From SZUA-36 sp963753105 (GTDB taxonomy: Bacteria > Pseudomonadota > Gammaproteobacteria > Xanthomonadales > SZUA-36), in NCBI GenBank assembly GCA_963753105.1, contig CAVWBD010000003.1:1-64000 (forward strand): a stretch of DNA of 64,000 bases, given 5' to 3'. The notes below the pieces were generated by a model. The model was not told where the DNA came from, did no database searches, and saw only the letters and a program-made list of their open reading frames with translations. Shown here piece after piece: positions 15,443 to 25,578 of the stretch. Position numbers and translations under genes: made by a program. Position 1 is the stretch's first letter, and each line of letters opens with the position of its first letter.

Positions 15443-16749
15443 ATGCAAGTCTCAGTTGAAAGCAGCAGCACGGTAGAAAAGCGGTTGAAAATCCAGGTCC
15501 CGGCAGAGGAAGTGAACCAGGCGATTGACGCGCGTTTGCGTGAAATCGGCAAGCAGGTGCGTCTGAAGGGTTTCAGGCCAGGCCGTATCCCGTTCTCCGT
15601 ATTGAAGCAGCGTTTTGGCGCACAGGCAGCGGCGGAGGTTATCCAGCAAACGACGCAGACCTCCGTGCAACAGGCCATCGAACAGGAATCATTGCGTATC
15701 GTGGCAGCCCCGCGGCTGGATGCGGAGCCTGTGCTCGATGACAACGGCCTGGAAATCAACGCCATTATCGAGACTTATCCTGACCTGGAACCGATCACTG
15801 TTGCTGATATCAGCATTGAACGTCCGGATGCCAGCGTTACCGATGAAGACGTCACGACGATGATCGAGACCCTGCAACGGCAGAAGATAAAGTGGGAGGA
15901 TGTTGATCGTCAAGCCGGGTGACAACGACCAGGCGCTGGTGGAGTACACGGCTGAGACCGATGAAGGCATGGTGCCAGAGGAAGGCGTACAGCGACTCGC
16001 CGTGATTGTGGGCCAGTCCGGATTCGATGCCCTCGAGAAGGTGGTACGGAAGATGTCCGCCGGGGATAAGAAAGATATCAAGCTGGAATTCCCCGCTGAT
16101 TACCGTGAGCCCGCATTGGCCGGCAAGAAAGCCCAGGTCGCACTGACTCTCGACAAGGTCCAGGAAGGCATCCTGCCGGAAGTGGACGAGGAGTTCGTCA
16201 AGTCGTTTGGTGTCGAAAGCGGCGATCTCGAAGATCTGCGCAAGGAAGTCCGCAATAACCTGGAACGTGAACTCGGCCAGGCCGTTAACACGCAACTGAA
16301 GACACAGTTGGCGGAACGCTTGCTGGAAATGCACGAGGACCTGGAAGTGCCGGAGAGTATCGTCACCAACGAAGCGCACGCCATGTTACAGCAGATGCTG
16401 CGCGGAGCCGAGATCGAGGTCACCGAAGAAATGCTCGATCACTTCAGGGAGCCGGCCCGGAAACGCGTTCGCAGCGGCATGTTGCTGGGCGAGCTTGCCA
16501 CGCAGAACGAGATCGCCATTGACGCGGTCAAGGTGCGTGAGGCCGTCGAGGAAATTGCCCAGACCTACGAAGAACCGCGTGAAGTCATCCAGATGTACTA
16601 TGGCGACCAGCGCCTGTTGCAGGCCGTGGAAAACTCGGTGCTCGAGAGCCCAGGTGGTTGACTGGGTGGTCAATAACGCTAAAGTGACAGATAAACCGAT
16701 GAGCTTCCAGGAAGTCATCAACGCAGCAACAGAGGCGGCAGGCCAGTAA
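15443..16749 (+). CDS. tig: Trigger factor, ribosome-bound chaperone / prolyl isomerase (two frameshifts)
   Basis: Trigger factor binds nascent chains at the ribosomal exit tunnel. The ribosome-binding loop RLKGFRPGRIPFSVLKQRFG is intact near residues 44-61. The first frame ends after VDRQAG, and removing one G from GCCGGGTGAC (about 15918) continues it through DNDQALVEYTAE and the FKBP-like domain. A second break near 16652 (extra C in AGCCCAGG) is needed to reach the C-terminal VVDWVVNNAKVTDKPMSFQEV and the stop at 16749. The repaired length of about 434 residues is standard. clpP follows by three bases. The breaks are almost certainly sequence errors, given the gene's conservation. Confidence 0.95.
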
Positions 16750-16752
16750 ATA

Positions 16753-17379
16753 ATGAAAGATGAAACACGTGCTTTGAACCTTGTACCCATGGTGGTTGAG
16801 CAGACTTCCCGCGGGGAGCGTGCTTATGACATCTACTCACGGCTGCTCAAGGAGCGCGTTATCTTCCTGGTCGGTCCGGTTGATGACCACACGGCCAACT
16901 TGATCGTGGCGCAGATGCTGTTTCTCGAGTCAGAAAACCCGGACAAGGATATCAACCTGTATATCAACAGCCCCGGTGGTTCGGTCAGCGCGGGTTTGGC
17001 CATTTACGACACCATGCAATTCATCAAGCCCGATGTCAGCACCATGTGTGTCGGCCAGGCCGCCAGCATGGGTGCCTTGCTGCTGGCAGCAGGCGCCAAG
17101 GGTAAACGTTTTTGCCTGCCACACTCACGGGTGATGATTCACCAACCGCTGGGTGGTTACCAGGGCCAGGCAACCGATATCGAAATTCACACCCGCGAAA
17201 TCCTCAAAATCCGTTCCCAGCTCAATGACCTGCTGGCGCACCACACCGGCCAGGATGTCGAGAAGATTGCCCTGGATACCGAGCGTGACAACTTCATGGG
17301 TCCTGCAGAAGCGAAAGAGTACGGTTTGATCGATGATCTGATCGATCGCAGAAAGGATGACTCTGGCGGTAAAAAATAG
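16753..17379 (+). CDS. clpP: ATP-dependent Clp protease proteolytic subunit
   Basis: A 208-residue serine peptidase that forms the double-heptamer chamber fed by ClpX. The triad is visible: Ser105 in GQAASMGALLL, His130 in SRVMIHQPLGG and Asp179 in DTERDNFM. LYINSPGGSVSAGLAIYD is the substrate-binding strand. A short N-terminal propeptide is likely cut off. It lies between tig and clpX, 33 bases before clpX, so is probably transcribed with both. Confidence 0.97.
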   Translation: MKDETRALNLVPMVVEQTSRGERAYDIYSRLLKERVIFLVGPVDDHTANLIVAQMLFLESENPDKDINLYINSPGGSVSAGLAIYDTMQFIKPDVSTMCVGQAASMGALLLAAGAKGKRFCLPHSRVMIHQPLGGYQGQATDIEIHTREILKIRSQLNDLLAHHTGQDVEKIALDTERDNFMGPAEAKEYGLIDDLIDRRKDDSGGKK

Positions 17380-17412
17380 TAGACTTTTCCGAAAGATGCT
17401 GGATAAAGTGAA

Positions 17413-18687
17413 ATGAGCACTCAAGATAACACGGGCACCGACGGCAAAATTCTTTACTGCTCTTTTTGCGGAAAAAGCCAACACGAGGTCCGCAAGCTGA
17501 TTGCAGGGCCCAGTGTTTACATCTGTGATGAATGTGTCGAGCTGTGTAATGACATCATCCGCGAGGAACTGGAAGAAACCGGTCCCGGCGAGCGTGAACA
17601 CCTGCCGACGCCCAAGGATATACACGCCTTTCTCGATGATTTTGTCATCGGTCAGCAGCATGCCAAGAAAGTCCTGTCGGTTGCTGTATACAATCACTAC
17701 AAGCGTCTTGAGCCCCAGCGCTCCAAGGATGAAATCGAACTGGCCAAGAGCAATATCCTGCTGATTGGCCCGACTGGCTCCGGTAAGACCCTGCTGGCTG
17801 AAACTTTGGCCAGGATGCTGGATGTACCGTTTACGATTGCCGATGCGACGACCTTGACCGAGGCCGGTTACGTTGGCGAGGATGTCGAGAACATCATCCA
17901 GAAGTTGCTGCAGAAATGCGATTACGACGTGGACAAGGCGCAGACCGGTATCGTTTATATCGACGAGATCGACAAGGTTTCACGCAAGGCCGAAAACCCG
18001 TCCATTACCCGTGACGTGTCTGGCGAAGGCGTACAGCAGGCCCTGTTGAAACTGATCGAGGGCACGATTGCCTCGGTCCCGCCCCAGGGTGGCCGCAAAC
18101 ATCCGCAACAGGAATTCCTGCAGGTCGATACCGGCCAGATACTGTTTATCTGTGGTGGTGCGTTTTCCGGCCTGGAGAAGATCATCCAGACCCGTTCCTC
18201 AGCATCAGGTATTGGTTTTGGCGCCGAAGTCCGCAGCAAGAAAGACGACGAGAATATCGGCAAACTGCTGCTCGATGTCGAGCCCGAAGACCTGGTCAAG
18301 TATGGCCTGATCCCCGAGTTCGTCGGGCGGCTCCCGGTTGTGGCCACGCTGCAGGAACTGGACGAGGAAGCCCTGGTACGTATCCTGGTTGAGCCAAAGA
18401 ACGCCCTGGTCAAGCAATACCAGCGGCTGTTTGCCATGGAAGGTGCTGAACTGGATATCCGCGAGGAGGCCTTGCGGGCCATCGCGATACGGGCCATGGG
18501 ACGCAAGACGGGTGCACGTGGTTTGCGTACGATCCTGGAGAGCACTTTGCTCAACAGCATGTACGAACTGCCTTCGCTGGAAAATGTCAGCAAGGTCGTG
18601 GTGGATGAGAGCGTGATCGATGGCGAGTCCGAGCCGTTCATCGTTTATGAGAACATGCCCGCATCCGTTGCTGCTTCGGGCGAATAG
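17413..18687 (+). CDS. clpX: Clp protease ATP-binding subunit ClpX
   Basis: A 424-residue AAA+ unfoldase that delivers tagged proteins to ClpP. The N-terminal zinc-binding domain has Cys16, Cys19, Cys38 and Cys41. Walker A is GPTGSGKT (119-126), Walker B is VYIDEIDK, and the pore and sensor regions (AGYVGEDVENII, GRKTGARGLRTILE) are intact. The frame is unbroken. It is followed by a family B repeat rather than directly by lon, separating the two transcription units. Confidence 0.97.
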   Translation: MSTQDNTGTDGKILYCSFCGKSQHEVRKLIAGPSVYICDECVELCNDIIREELEETGPGEREHLPTPKDIHAFLDDFVIGQQHAKKVLSVAVYNHYKRLEPQRSKDEIELAKSNILLIGPTGSGKTLLAETLARMLDVPFTIADATTLTEAGYVGEDVENIIQKLLQKCDYDVDKAQTGIVYIDEIDKVSRKAENPSITRDVSGEGVQQALLKLIEGTIASVPPQGGRKHPQQEFLQVDTGQILFICGGAFSGLEKIIQTRSSASGIGFGAEVRSKKDDENIGKLLLDVEPEDLVKYGLIPEFVGRLPVVATLQELDEEALVRILVEPKNALVKQYQRLFAMEGAELDIREEALRAIAIRAMGRKTGARGLRTILESTLLNSMYELPSLENVSKVVVDESVIDGESEPFIVYENMPASVAASGE

Positions 18688-18708
18688 CCCTTCTGTTCTA
18701 ATTAGTTG

Positions 18709-18905
18709 CCCGGTGGTTTGCCGGTGTGTACTCCCGGCTCCACAGCCCTTCGGGCTACCCTCTCCCTCGAATCGCTAAACGGGGTCGGCCTCACAGGACA
18801 TCCTGTCCTGGGCGGCCTGAAATGTGCATCCCGCACATTCCTACCCTTGCGATCCTCAGGATTCGGTGCGGTGCTTAATGTCGCCCGCACCGGCAAATCA
18901 CCTGG
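18709..18905. repeat. Family B element (copy B1) with terminal inverted repeats
   Basis: A 197-bp non-coding unit bounded by CCCGGTGGTTTGCCGGTG at the left and CACCGGCAAATCACCTGG at the right, which are near-perfect reverse complements. Inside are AGCCCTTCGGGCT, the palindrome AGGACATCCTGTCCT and AAATGTGCATCCCGCACATT. The same internal landmarks recur in order, inverted, at 27151-27342 and 44985-45331. No transposase is encoded, so it resembles a miniature inverted-repeat element. Confidence 0.8.
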
Positions 18906-18944
18906 CTTTCATGTAGGAGCAATCTGTGCAGCAGGTCGGGAACG

Positions 18945-19080
18945 AGGGATTATGACTTTCAGCGGGGATACAGGTATTCCAACCTGAGACCTCACACAAC
19001 AGGGATGTTGTGTAAGAGCCTACAGGGATGTATTCACGGCGTGTCCCGGGAAGGAATACCCGGCGCAGCCATGGGAGCAC
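18945..19080. repeat. Family C hairpin cluster (copy C1)
   Basis: Contains GGATACAGGTATTCCAACC, the hairpin ACACAACAGGGATGTTGTGT (about 18999-19018), TACAGGGATGTA and CGGCGTGTCCCGGGAAGG. The same words recur in the opposite orientation at 41101-41266 and 44790-44965. Together with B1 this fills the gap between clpX and lon; the reading frame running through it into lon is not a gene. Confidence 0.8.
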
Positions 19081-19265
19081 CTTGCTGCTGGCGAATCGCG
19101 GCGAGGCGCCGCTCTCAGACTTGGCAATCTCCGGCATTGATTTTTGTAATCCCGCTCCCATATTTGCACTATCAGCTTGAAGGGCCATCCGCCCGGAATT
19201 ACATTTGGTTTACCTCACCGGTTATCATGCACATGGCAGATACCGGTAGATTTACAAGGAAAAGC

Positions 19266-21710
19266 ATGGCAAATCCCGACAAACCCGATACCGAAGCTCG
19301 CACAGTGAAGCGCACGAAGCAGGCCAGTATGCAACCCACACCGGTGCTTTCACTGCGTGACGTGGTGGTATACCCGCACATGGTCATTCCGCTTTTTGTT
19401 GGGCGTGACCGGTCTATCCTGGCGCTCGACCAGTCGATGAACATCGACAAGCGCATCGTTTTGGTCACACAACGCAGCGCCGAGATCGACGACCCGGCCG
19501 AGAAGGACCTTTTTGACGTCGGCACGCTGGCGACGGTTTTACAGTTGCTCAAGCTGCCCGACGGCACGACCAAGGTGTTGGTCGAAGGCGGTGAGCGGGT
19601 CAGGATCAGCAAGTTCGTTGATGAAAACGGCTATTTTGAAGCCTGGTGGGACATGCTGCCGATTGGCGGTAGTCACAGCGAACAGGAACTCGAAGTCACG
19701 ATGCGCTCGCTGGTGTCGCTGTTCGAGCAATACGTCAAGCTGAATCGCAAGATTCCGCCTGAATTGCTGACTACGCTGGCCGGGATCGAAGACCCGAGCC
19801 GCCTGGCGGACACCGTTGCTGCCCATCTCAGTATCCGTCTCGAGGAAAAGCAAAAACTGCTGGAGACCGGGAGTGTATCCGAGCGCATTGAAAAACTGAT
19901 GGGGCTGGTCGAGGGTGAGATCGAGGTACTGCAACTGGAGAAACGTATCCGTGGCCGGGTCAAGACCCAGATGGAGAAGAGCCAGCGCGAGTACTACCTC
20001 AACGAGCAGATGAAGGCGATCCAGAAAGAGCTGGGCGACATGGACGATGCGCCCAATGACATGGATGACCTTGAACGTCGTGTCGAAGAAGCCGGTATGA
20101 GCAAGGAAGCCAAGAAGAAGGCTACCTCGGAACTCAACAAGCTGAAGATGATGTCGCCGATGTCGGCCGAGGCAACCGTGGTCAGGAACTATATCGACTG
20201 GATGCTGAACGTGCCGTGGAAAAAGCGCAGCCGGATCCGCAAGGACCTGGCCGACGCCGAGGGGATACTCGAAGCCGATCACTACGGGCTGGAAAAAGTC
20301 AAGGAACGCATCCTCGAGTACCTGGCTGTTCAGCAGCGTGTCAAGGCCATGAAAGGACCCATCCTGTGCCTGGTTGGACCACCGGGTGTGGGCAAGACCA
20401 GCCTGGGCCGTTCCATCGCCCGTGCAACGGGCCGCAAATTTGTACGCATGTCGCTGGGCGGTGTGCGGGACGAAGCGGAAATCCGCGGCCATCGCCGTAC
20501 CTATATCGGCTCCATGCCGGGCCGGGTGTTGCAGAACATGGCCAAGGTGGGCACCCGTAACCCATTATTCATGCTCGATGAACTTGACAAGATGTCGATG
20601 GACTTCCGTGGCGATCCTTCCTCGGCGTTGCTCGAGGTGCTCGATCCGGAACAGAACCATGCGTTCAACGACCATTACCTCGAGGTGGATTTTGATTTGT
20701 CAGATGTGATGTTCGTGGCTACGGCCAACACCCTGAACATCCCGGGCCCGTTGCTGGACCGCATGGAAGTCATCCGCATTCCCGGTTACACGGAAGACGA
20801 GAAACTGAATATCGCCAAGCGATACCTGTTACCGAAACAGATGGAACAGAACGGCCTGAAGGAATCGGAAATCCAGATCTCCGACCAGGTGCTGGTGGAC
20901 ATCGTGCGTTATTACACGCGTGAGTCCGGTGTGCGTAATATGGAACGCGAGATCGCCAAGATTTGCCGCAAGTCAGTCAAGCAATTGGCGCTGGATAAGA
21001 AAAGAAAACGGGTCGTGGTTTCAGCGCGCAACCTGGTGTCCTATCTGGGTGTCAGGCAGTTCCGTTACGGCCTGGCAGAGGAAAAAAACGCGGTCGGACA
21101 GGTGACTGGCCTGGCCTGGACACAGGTGGGTGGTGAACTGCTGCAGATCGAAGCGATGCTGGTACCGGGCAAGGGCAGGCTGGAGCAGACCGGCCAACTC
21201 GGTGATGTGATGAAGGAGTCGATCCAGGCCGCGATGACGGTGGTCAGGAGCAAGGCGGCCCTGTTCGGTATCGATCCCGATTTTTACCAGAAACTGGATG
21301 CCCACGTACACGTGCCCGAAGGGGCGACGCCCAAGGACGGCCCCAGTGCCGGTGTCGGTATGTGCACGGCGCTGGTCTCAGCCTTGACCAAGATCCCGGT
21401 ACGGGCCACGGTGGCCATGACGGGTGAAATCACCTTGCGTGGCACGGTATTGCCGATCGGTGGTCTGAAGGAAAAACTGCTGGCTGCGCACAGGGGCGGT
21501 ATCGAGACCGTGATCATTCCCGATGAGAATGAAAAAGACCTGGCGGATATCCCGAAGAATATCCTGCGCAAGCTGGAAATTCACCCGGTCTCCACCATTG
21601 ATGAAGTGCTCAAGATTGCACTGGTTGAAATGCCGGAACCGGTACCGGGTGCGTTGGAGTCTAAAACCGTGATGGCCGAGGCCCCGGACAAGGAAACCCG
21701 TCCGCACTGA
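19266..21710 (+). CDS. lon: ATP-dependent protease La (Lon)
   Basis: An 814-residue AAA+ serine/lysine protease degrading misfolded and regulatory proteins. I place the start at the ATG at 19266, preceded by AAGGAAAAGC, although the frame stays open back to 19005 through repeat sequence. Visible: the N-terminal substrate domain (SLRDVVVYPHMVIPLFVGR), Walker A GPPGVGKTS, Walker B FMLDELDKM, the catalytic serine in KDGPSAGVGM and lysine in GGLKEKLLAAHRGG. Length is normal and no frameshift is seen. A terminator follows at once, and hupB comes next as in many gammaproteobacteria. Confidence 0.97.
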   Translation: MANPDKPDTEARTVKRTKQASMQPTPVLSLRDVVVYPHMVIPLFVGRDRSILALDQSMNIDKRIVLVTQRSAEIDDPAEKDLFDVGTLATVLQLLKLPDGTTKVLVEGGERVRISKFVDENGYFEAWWDMLPIGGSHSEQELEVTMRSLVSLFEQYVKLNRKIPPELLTTLAGIEDPSRLADTVAAHLSIRLEEKQKLLETGSVSERIEKLMGLVEGEIEVLQLEKRIRGRVKTQMEKSQREYYLNEQMKAIQKELGDMDDAPNDMDDLERRVEEAGMSKEAKKKATSELNKLKMMSPMSAEATVVRNYIDWMLNVPWKKRSRIRKDLADAEGILEADHYGLEKVKERILEYLAVQQRVKAMKGPILCLVGPPGVGKTSLGRSIARATGRKFVRMSLGGVRDEAEIRGHRRTYIGSMPGRVLQNMAKVGTRNPLFMLDELDKMSMDFRGDPSSALLEVLDPEQNHAFNDHYLEVDFDLSDVMFVATANTLNIPGPLLDRMEVIRIPGYTEDEKLNIAKRYLLPKQMEQNGLKESEIQISDQVLVDIVRYYTRESGVRNMEREIAKICRKSVKQLALDKKRKRVVVSARNLVSYLGVRQFRYGLAEEKNAVGQVTGLAWTQVGGELLQIEAMLVPGKGRLEQTGQLGDVMKESIQAAMTVVRSKAALFGIDPDFYQKLDAHVHVPEGATPKDGPSAGVGMCTALVSALTKIPVRATVAMTGEITLRGTVLPIGGLKEKLLAAHRGGIETVIIPDENEKDLADIPKNILRKLEIHPVSTIDEVLKIALVEMPEPVPGALESKTVMAEAPDKETRPH

Positions 21711-22101
21711 TTTGTCCCGCTATCGAAGCGATTCAGCCCCGGATTTGTTCCGGGGCTGAACATTTTCTTTTCCAAAACTCATGTGGAAGCAGGCGTTGTT
21801 CGTGATCCATAGGCACGGCGAAAAATATTTCAGGTTGCGAGAAAAGAACACTTCCGTGCCAAATGAGTTGCTTGCAAAGAAACTTTAATGCAAAAAGTCG
21901 TCTTAATGTGCAAATGCAGTTGCGCCGCAACAGAAACGTGTATTACCATGGCTGTCCGGCTTGCAGGCCTTGATTTGTAAGGCCTTGCGAGAGTTGAGTA
22001 AACTTTCGTAGCGGCGTATTTTCAGTGGGGGTTTGGCGCTGAAAGGTCTGTTCAAGCTTTCACCACACACAATCGACACTAGACAAAAATGGAGTGCTTA
22101 C
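21711..22101. other. lon-hupB intergenic region
   Basis: About 390 bases. The first 60 hold the lon terminator. The rest is AT-richer, has no supportable gene, and presumably contains the hupB promoter. A SD-like GGAGTG lies about seven bases before the hupB ATG. None of repeat families A-D occurs here. Confidence 0.6.
21734..21772 (+). terminator. Rho-independent terminator after lon
   Basis: AGCCCCGGA and TCCGGGGCT form a nine-base GC-rich stem around a short TTTGT loop (21735-21757), followed by the T-rich ATTTTCTTTT. It begins 24 bases after the lon stop. Confidence 0.8.
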
Positions 22102-22374
22102 ATGAATAAATCTGAGCTAATTGATGCAATTGCGGCCGATTCTGGTCTGAGTAAAGCGGACGCCGGCCGGGCTCTCGACGCGTTTACCTCTTCTGTAACC
22201 GGCGCGCTGAAAGGTGGTGGATCAGTATCCATGGTTGGTTTTGGAACCTTCGCTGTAAAGAAACGCGCTGCGCGTGCTGGACGTAACCCACGTACCGGTG
22301 AAACCATCCAGATTAAGGCTTCAAACAATCCTTCATTTAAGGCTGGTAAAGCTCTCAAGGATGCCGTAAACTAG
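22102..22374 (+). CDS. hupB: DNA-binding protein HU-beta
   Basis: A 90-residue histone-like protein that bends and compacts DNA. The family hallmarks are complete: MNKSELIDAIAADSGLSKA at the start, VGFGTFAVKKRAARAGRNP (the beta-arm with Arg/Pro contact residues) and the closing FKAGKALKDAVN. It lies after lon and before tRNA-Val and tRNA-Asp. Two HU chains may exist in the genome; this one has the HupB position. Confidence 0.95.
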   Translation: MNKSELIDAIAADSGLSKADAGRALDAFTSSVTGALKGGGSVSMVGFGTFAVKKRAARAGRNPRTGETIQIKASNNPSFKAGKALKDAVN

Positions 22375-22389
22375 CGCGCCTTCGAACGG

Positions 22390-22465
22390 GGGTGCTTAGC
22401 TCAGCTGGGAGAGCATCGCCCTTACAAGGCGAGGGTCGGCGGTTCGAGCCCGTCAGCACCCACCA
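22390..22465 (+). tRNA. tRNA-Val (anticodon TAC)
   Basis: A 76-base cloverleaf with acceptor GGGTGCT/AGCACCC, anticodon loop CTTACAA, T-arm GGCGGTTCGAGCCCGTC and encoded A-CCA. It is eight bases before tRNA-Asp and probably co-transcribed with it. Confidence 0.95.
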
Positions 22466-22473
22466 ACGTATGT

Positions 22474-22550
22474 GGAGTGGTAGTTCAGCTGGTTAGAATA
22501 CCGGCCTGTCACGCCGGGGGTCGCGGGTTCGAGTCCCGTCCACTCCGCCA
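22474..22550 (+). tRNA. tRNA-Asp (anticodon GTC)
   Basis: A 77-base cloverleaf with acceptor GGAGTGG/CCACTCC, anticodon loop CTGTCAC, T-arm GCGGGTTCGAGTCCCGT and encoded G-CCA. A terminator hairpin follows within ten bases. Confidence 0.95.
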
Positions 22551-22560
22551 TATGTAAGAC

Positions 22561-22588
22561 AAGGGCGCCTTCTAGGCGCCTTTTTCTT
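22561..22588 (+). terminator. Rho-independent terminator after tRNA-Asp
   Basis: GGCGCC, TTCTA loop, GGCGCC, then TTTTTC. Compact stem with flanking A/T pairs; it ends the tRNA-Val/Asp unit. Confidence 0.85.
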
Positions 22589-22620
22589 ATCTGCTTGCAA
22601 ATTGGAAAGGTTGTTAAACC

Positions 22621-24545
22621 ATGGTTCTTCAATCCATACGCGAAAGACTGACCGGTATCCTTGCTTTCGCCATTCTCGGAATACTCGTTGTTCCGTTTGC
22701 GCTGGTCGGTGTTAACCAGTACTTCACTTCGAGCGGCCAGAATATCGTTGCCCGGATCAATGATACTGAAATCACCACCAATGACTTTAACCAGAGCTTT
22801 TCAGAGTATCGGAGAAGGATGCAGTCCATCATGGGTGCAGCTTATGATCCGATGGAATTTGATCAGCTGGTCATTCGCCGTCAGCATCTTGATTCCATAA
22901 TCAACGAGGAACTGCTTACGCAGGCCGCGTTATCGATGGGATCTGGACGTTGATGACGAAACCCTGGCTGCGGAAATTCGCAGACATACCTGCTTTCCAG
23001 GTCGATGGCGAATTCAATGCCGATGTCTACCAGAGCAGATTGCAGTCGCAGGGGTACTCGCCACAGCGTTTTCAGAATGAAATGCGTCTGCAGTTCATCG
23101 TCACCCAGTTGCCCAGGAATATCACCGCAAGCAGCATAGCGACAGCTGCCGAGATCGATGAGTTCGTGGCCCTGTTTGAGCAGGAAAGGACGTTCAACGC
23201 CGTCCTGGTGCCTGCGCACACAGAAGAACTGGCAGTGGAATTCACGGATGAGCAGATTGCCGAATGGTATGACAATCACACCGAGGACTACCTGTCCGAA
23301 GAGCAGGTGATCATCGAGTACGTGGAGTTGGATGCCGCCTTTATCGAGTCCGGCCCGCCTCCGGGAGAAGAGTTGTTACGGGAACAGTTTGAATCCCAGA
23401 AAGCACGTTTCATCAGCCCGGAGCAAAGGCAGGTTTCACATATCCTGCTGGAGGTATCCCCGGATGCTGACGAGGCCGCTATCGAGACAGCCCGGCAGAC
23501 TGCCGAAGACCTGGCCAACCGGGCCCGTGCCGGCGAGGACTTTGCCGCGCTGGCAGAGGAATACTCGCAGGACCAGGGCTCTGCGGCCGCAGGTGGCGAT
23601 CTCGGCTGGGTAGAGACCGGGGTCATGGTTGAAGCATTTGAAGTAGCCATGTACGAATTGTCGCTGGACGCACCGATTTCCGACCCGGTGCAGACCGGCT
23701 TTGGCTGCCACGTCATCCAGTTGCGGGATATCCGTGAGTCTACCGGCATGACCTTCGAGGAGGCCAAGCTGACACTGGTCAACGAGTACCAGGAAGAGGC
23801 AGCGGCCCGGGTATTTCTCGAGCAGGCCGATGAACTGGTGGATCTGATCTATGAAGATCCGACCACGCTGGAGAGTGCCGCCCTGGTGATGGGTCTGCAG
23901 GTCAACGAGACCGGACCGTTTTCGCGCGGCGGTGGGGAGGATATTGCTGCCAACCCCGAAGTTGTCGAAGCGGCGTTCTCCGACCTGGTGTTATTGCAGG
24001 GCTCGGTCAGTGACCCGGTTAACCTGGACGAGAACCGCCTGGTCATGATCAAGCTCAAGGAACACCTGCCAACGGCCACGAAACCCATCGAGGAAGTACG
24101 TGACGACATCGTTGTGACCCTGCGTGAGAACCTGGCGCGTGATAAGGCCAATGCCCGGGCAGAAGAATTGCTTGCGGCCTTGCACGGCGGCGAAGACGGC
24201 CTTGAAACCCTGGCAGCGGCTGCTGATCTTGAATACGCCAACCACGCGGCTGTAAAACGCAGTGCACAGGTGCCCGATGCCACGTTGGTGCAGGAAGTTT
24301 TCCGCATGAACGTGCCGGTGGAAGGTGAAACGGCTGACGCCGTGTTGCCGACCTCCGATGGTTTTGCCGTCGTTGAGTTGACCGAGGTCAAACAGGGTGA
24401 ACTCACCGAAGAGGCAGCGCCGTTCATGAAGTTGCAGGTCGAGCGGGTTATCGCCAACAGCAACGCCAGCCAGGAGGCATCTGCATTGATGCGTCAGTTA
24501 AGGTTGGCGGCTGATGTCCAGGTATACGAGGAACGGATTCAATAA
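22621..24545 (+). CDS. ppiD: PpiD-type periplasmic chaperone / peptidyl-prolyl isomerase (two frameshifts)
   Basis: PpiD is anchored in the inner membrane and helps proteins leaving the Sec translocon. One N-terminal helix (about residues 12-35, LAFAILGILVVPFALVGVN) is followed by a SurA-like chaperone region and a parvulin domain (QRQVSHILLEVSPDADEAAI, GGDLGWVETGVMVEAFE, SDPVQTGFGCHVIQL). Near 22935 an extra T and near 22972 an extra A shift the frame out and on: correcting them gives ALSMGLDVDDETLAAEIRDI. The joined length is about 640 residues. The lon-hupB-ppiD order is conserved in gammaproteobacteria. Confidence 0.92.
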
Positions 24546-24575
24546 TCAGCCCGCAGGCTTGAGAACTCCGGATAT

Positions 24576-24607
24576 AAAAAAAGGTGCGTATTTACGCACC
24601 TTTTTTT
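24576..24607. terminator. Bidirectional terminator between ppiD and fabI
   Basis: AAAAAAAGGTGCGT and ACGCACCTTTTTTT form a symmetric stem around ATTT, with A-tract and T-tract on both sides, so it can end transcription from either strand. ppiD and fabI converge on it. Confidence 0.9.
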
Positions 24608-24636
24608 GTGGTTAAAAACTACCTGCGACGGTTTAT

Positions 24637-25434
24637 TCAGGAATCATCCCGGCCAAGTTCCGCCATCCCAAGGATGTTGTAACCGGCGTCCACGTAGGTG
24701 ATTTCACCGGTGATGCCGGCTGCAAGGTCGGAGCACAGGAAGGCCGCGACGTTGCCCACATCTTCAATCGTAACGGTACGGCGCAACGGCGCCGTGCCCT
24801 GCACGTGTTCGAGCATTTTTCTCAACTGGGATATACCCGCTGCCGCCAGCGTTTTGATCGGGCCGGCCGAGATCGCATTGACCCGGTGTCCTTCGGGACC
24901 GAGGCTCTGGGCCATGTAGCGGGTATTGGCTTCCAGGCTGGCCTTGGCCAGGCCCATGACGTTATAACTGGGCATAGCCCGCTCTGCGCCCATGTAGCTG
25001 AGTGTCAGCAGGGCGCCATTGCGTCCGGCCATCATGCTGCGGCCAGCCTTGGCCAGGGCGGTAAAACTGTAAGAACTGATATCGTGTGCAATCTGGAAAC
25101 CTTCACGCGTGACGGCGTCCATGTAGTCGCCCACCAATTGTTCGCGTGGTGCAAAACCGACGGAATGAACCAGGATGTCGTAGCCGTCCCAGTGCTCACC
25201 CAATTGCTTGAAGGTATCTTCTATCTGCTCATCATAGGCCACGTCACATGGAATCATGATGTCCGAATTGCAGACTTCCGCAATCTGTTCCACCCGTGAT
25301 TTGAGTTTTTCGGTCTGATAGGTGAAGGCCAGTTCAGCACCCTGGCGATGCATGGCCTCGGCAATGCCCCAGGCGATCGATCGTTTACTCGCGACACCGA
25401 CGATCAGTGCGCGTTTTCCCTCCAGAAATCCCAT
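24637..25434 (-). CDS. fabI: Enoyl-[acyl-carrier-protein] reductase (NADH), FabI
   Basis: A 265-residue short-chain reductase completing each fatty-acid elongation cycle. Seen are the cofactor segment GVASKRSIAWGIAEAMHRQG, HSVGFAPREQL and the active-site block TLSYMGAERAMPSYNVMGLAK with Tyr and Lys in the Y-x6-K arrangement. AISAGPIKTLAAAGI is the mobile loop that closes on substrate. Length and motifs match the FabI type, not FabV or FabL. It is a single-gene unit ending at the shared terminator. Confidence 0.96.
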   Translation of the reverse strand: MGFLEGKRALIVGVASKRSIAWGIAEAMHRQGAELAFTYQTEKLKSRVEQIAEVCNSDIMIPCDVAYDEQIEDTFKQLGEHWDGYDILVHSVGFAPREQLVGDYMDAVTREGFQIAHDISSYSFTALAKAGRSMMAGRNGALLTLSYMGAERAMPSYNVMGLAKASLEANTRYMAQSLGPEGHRVNAISAGPIKTLAAAGISQLRKMLEHVQGTAPLRRTVTIEDVGNVAAFLCSDLAAGITGEITYVDAGYNILGMAELGRDDS

Positions 25435-25505
25435 GAAAAATACTCTCCTGCTTAATGGCTTGGTTTTGGCAAGGCGCAGGTTATCACAAAAGTTGGCGGT
25501 TATAC

Positions 25506-25566
25506 GTCATTCTGGTGAACGCCGGAATCCATTCACTCCGTCATTCCGGCGAAAGCCGGAATCCAC
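25506..25566. repeat. Two family D palindromes upstream of fabI
   Basis: TCATTCTGGTGAACGCCGGAA and TCATTCCGGCGAAAGCCGGAA (two units about 32 bases apart) match those inside fcl. They lie between the fabI start and the stop codon of the dihydroorotase gene. Confidence 0.9.
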
Positions 25567-25578
25567 TTCGGGGCTCTA

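Noticed and set aside
18706..18987. 93-codon frame in the clpX-lon gap
   Set aside because: It is entirely within family B and C repeats, whose inverted copies elsewhere are not open in the same frame.
19005..19265. Upstream extension of lon
   Set aside because: The 87 extra codons lie in repeat family C and have no similarity to Lon; the ATG at 19266 has a good ribosome-binding site.
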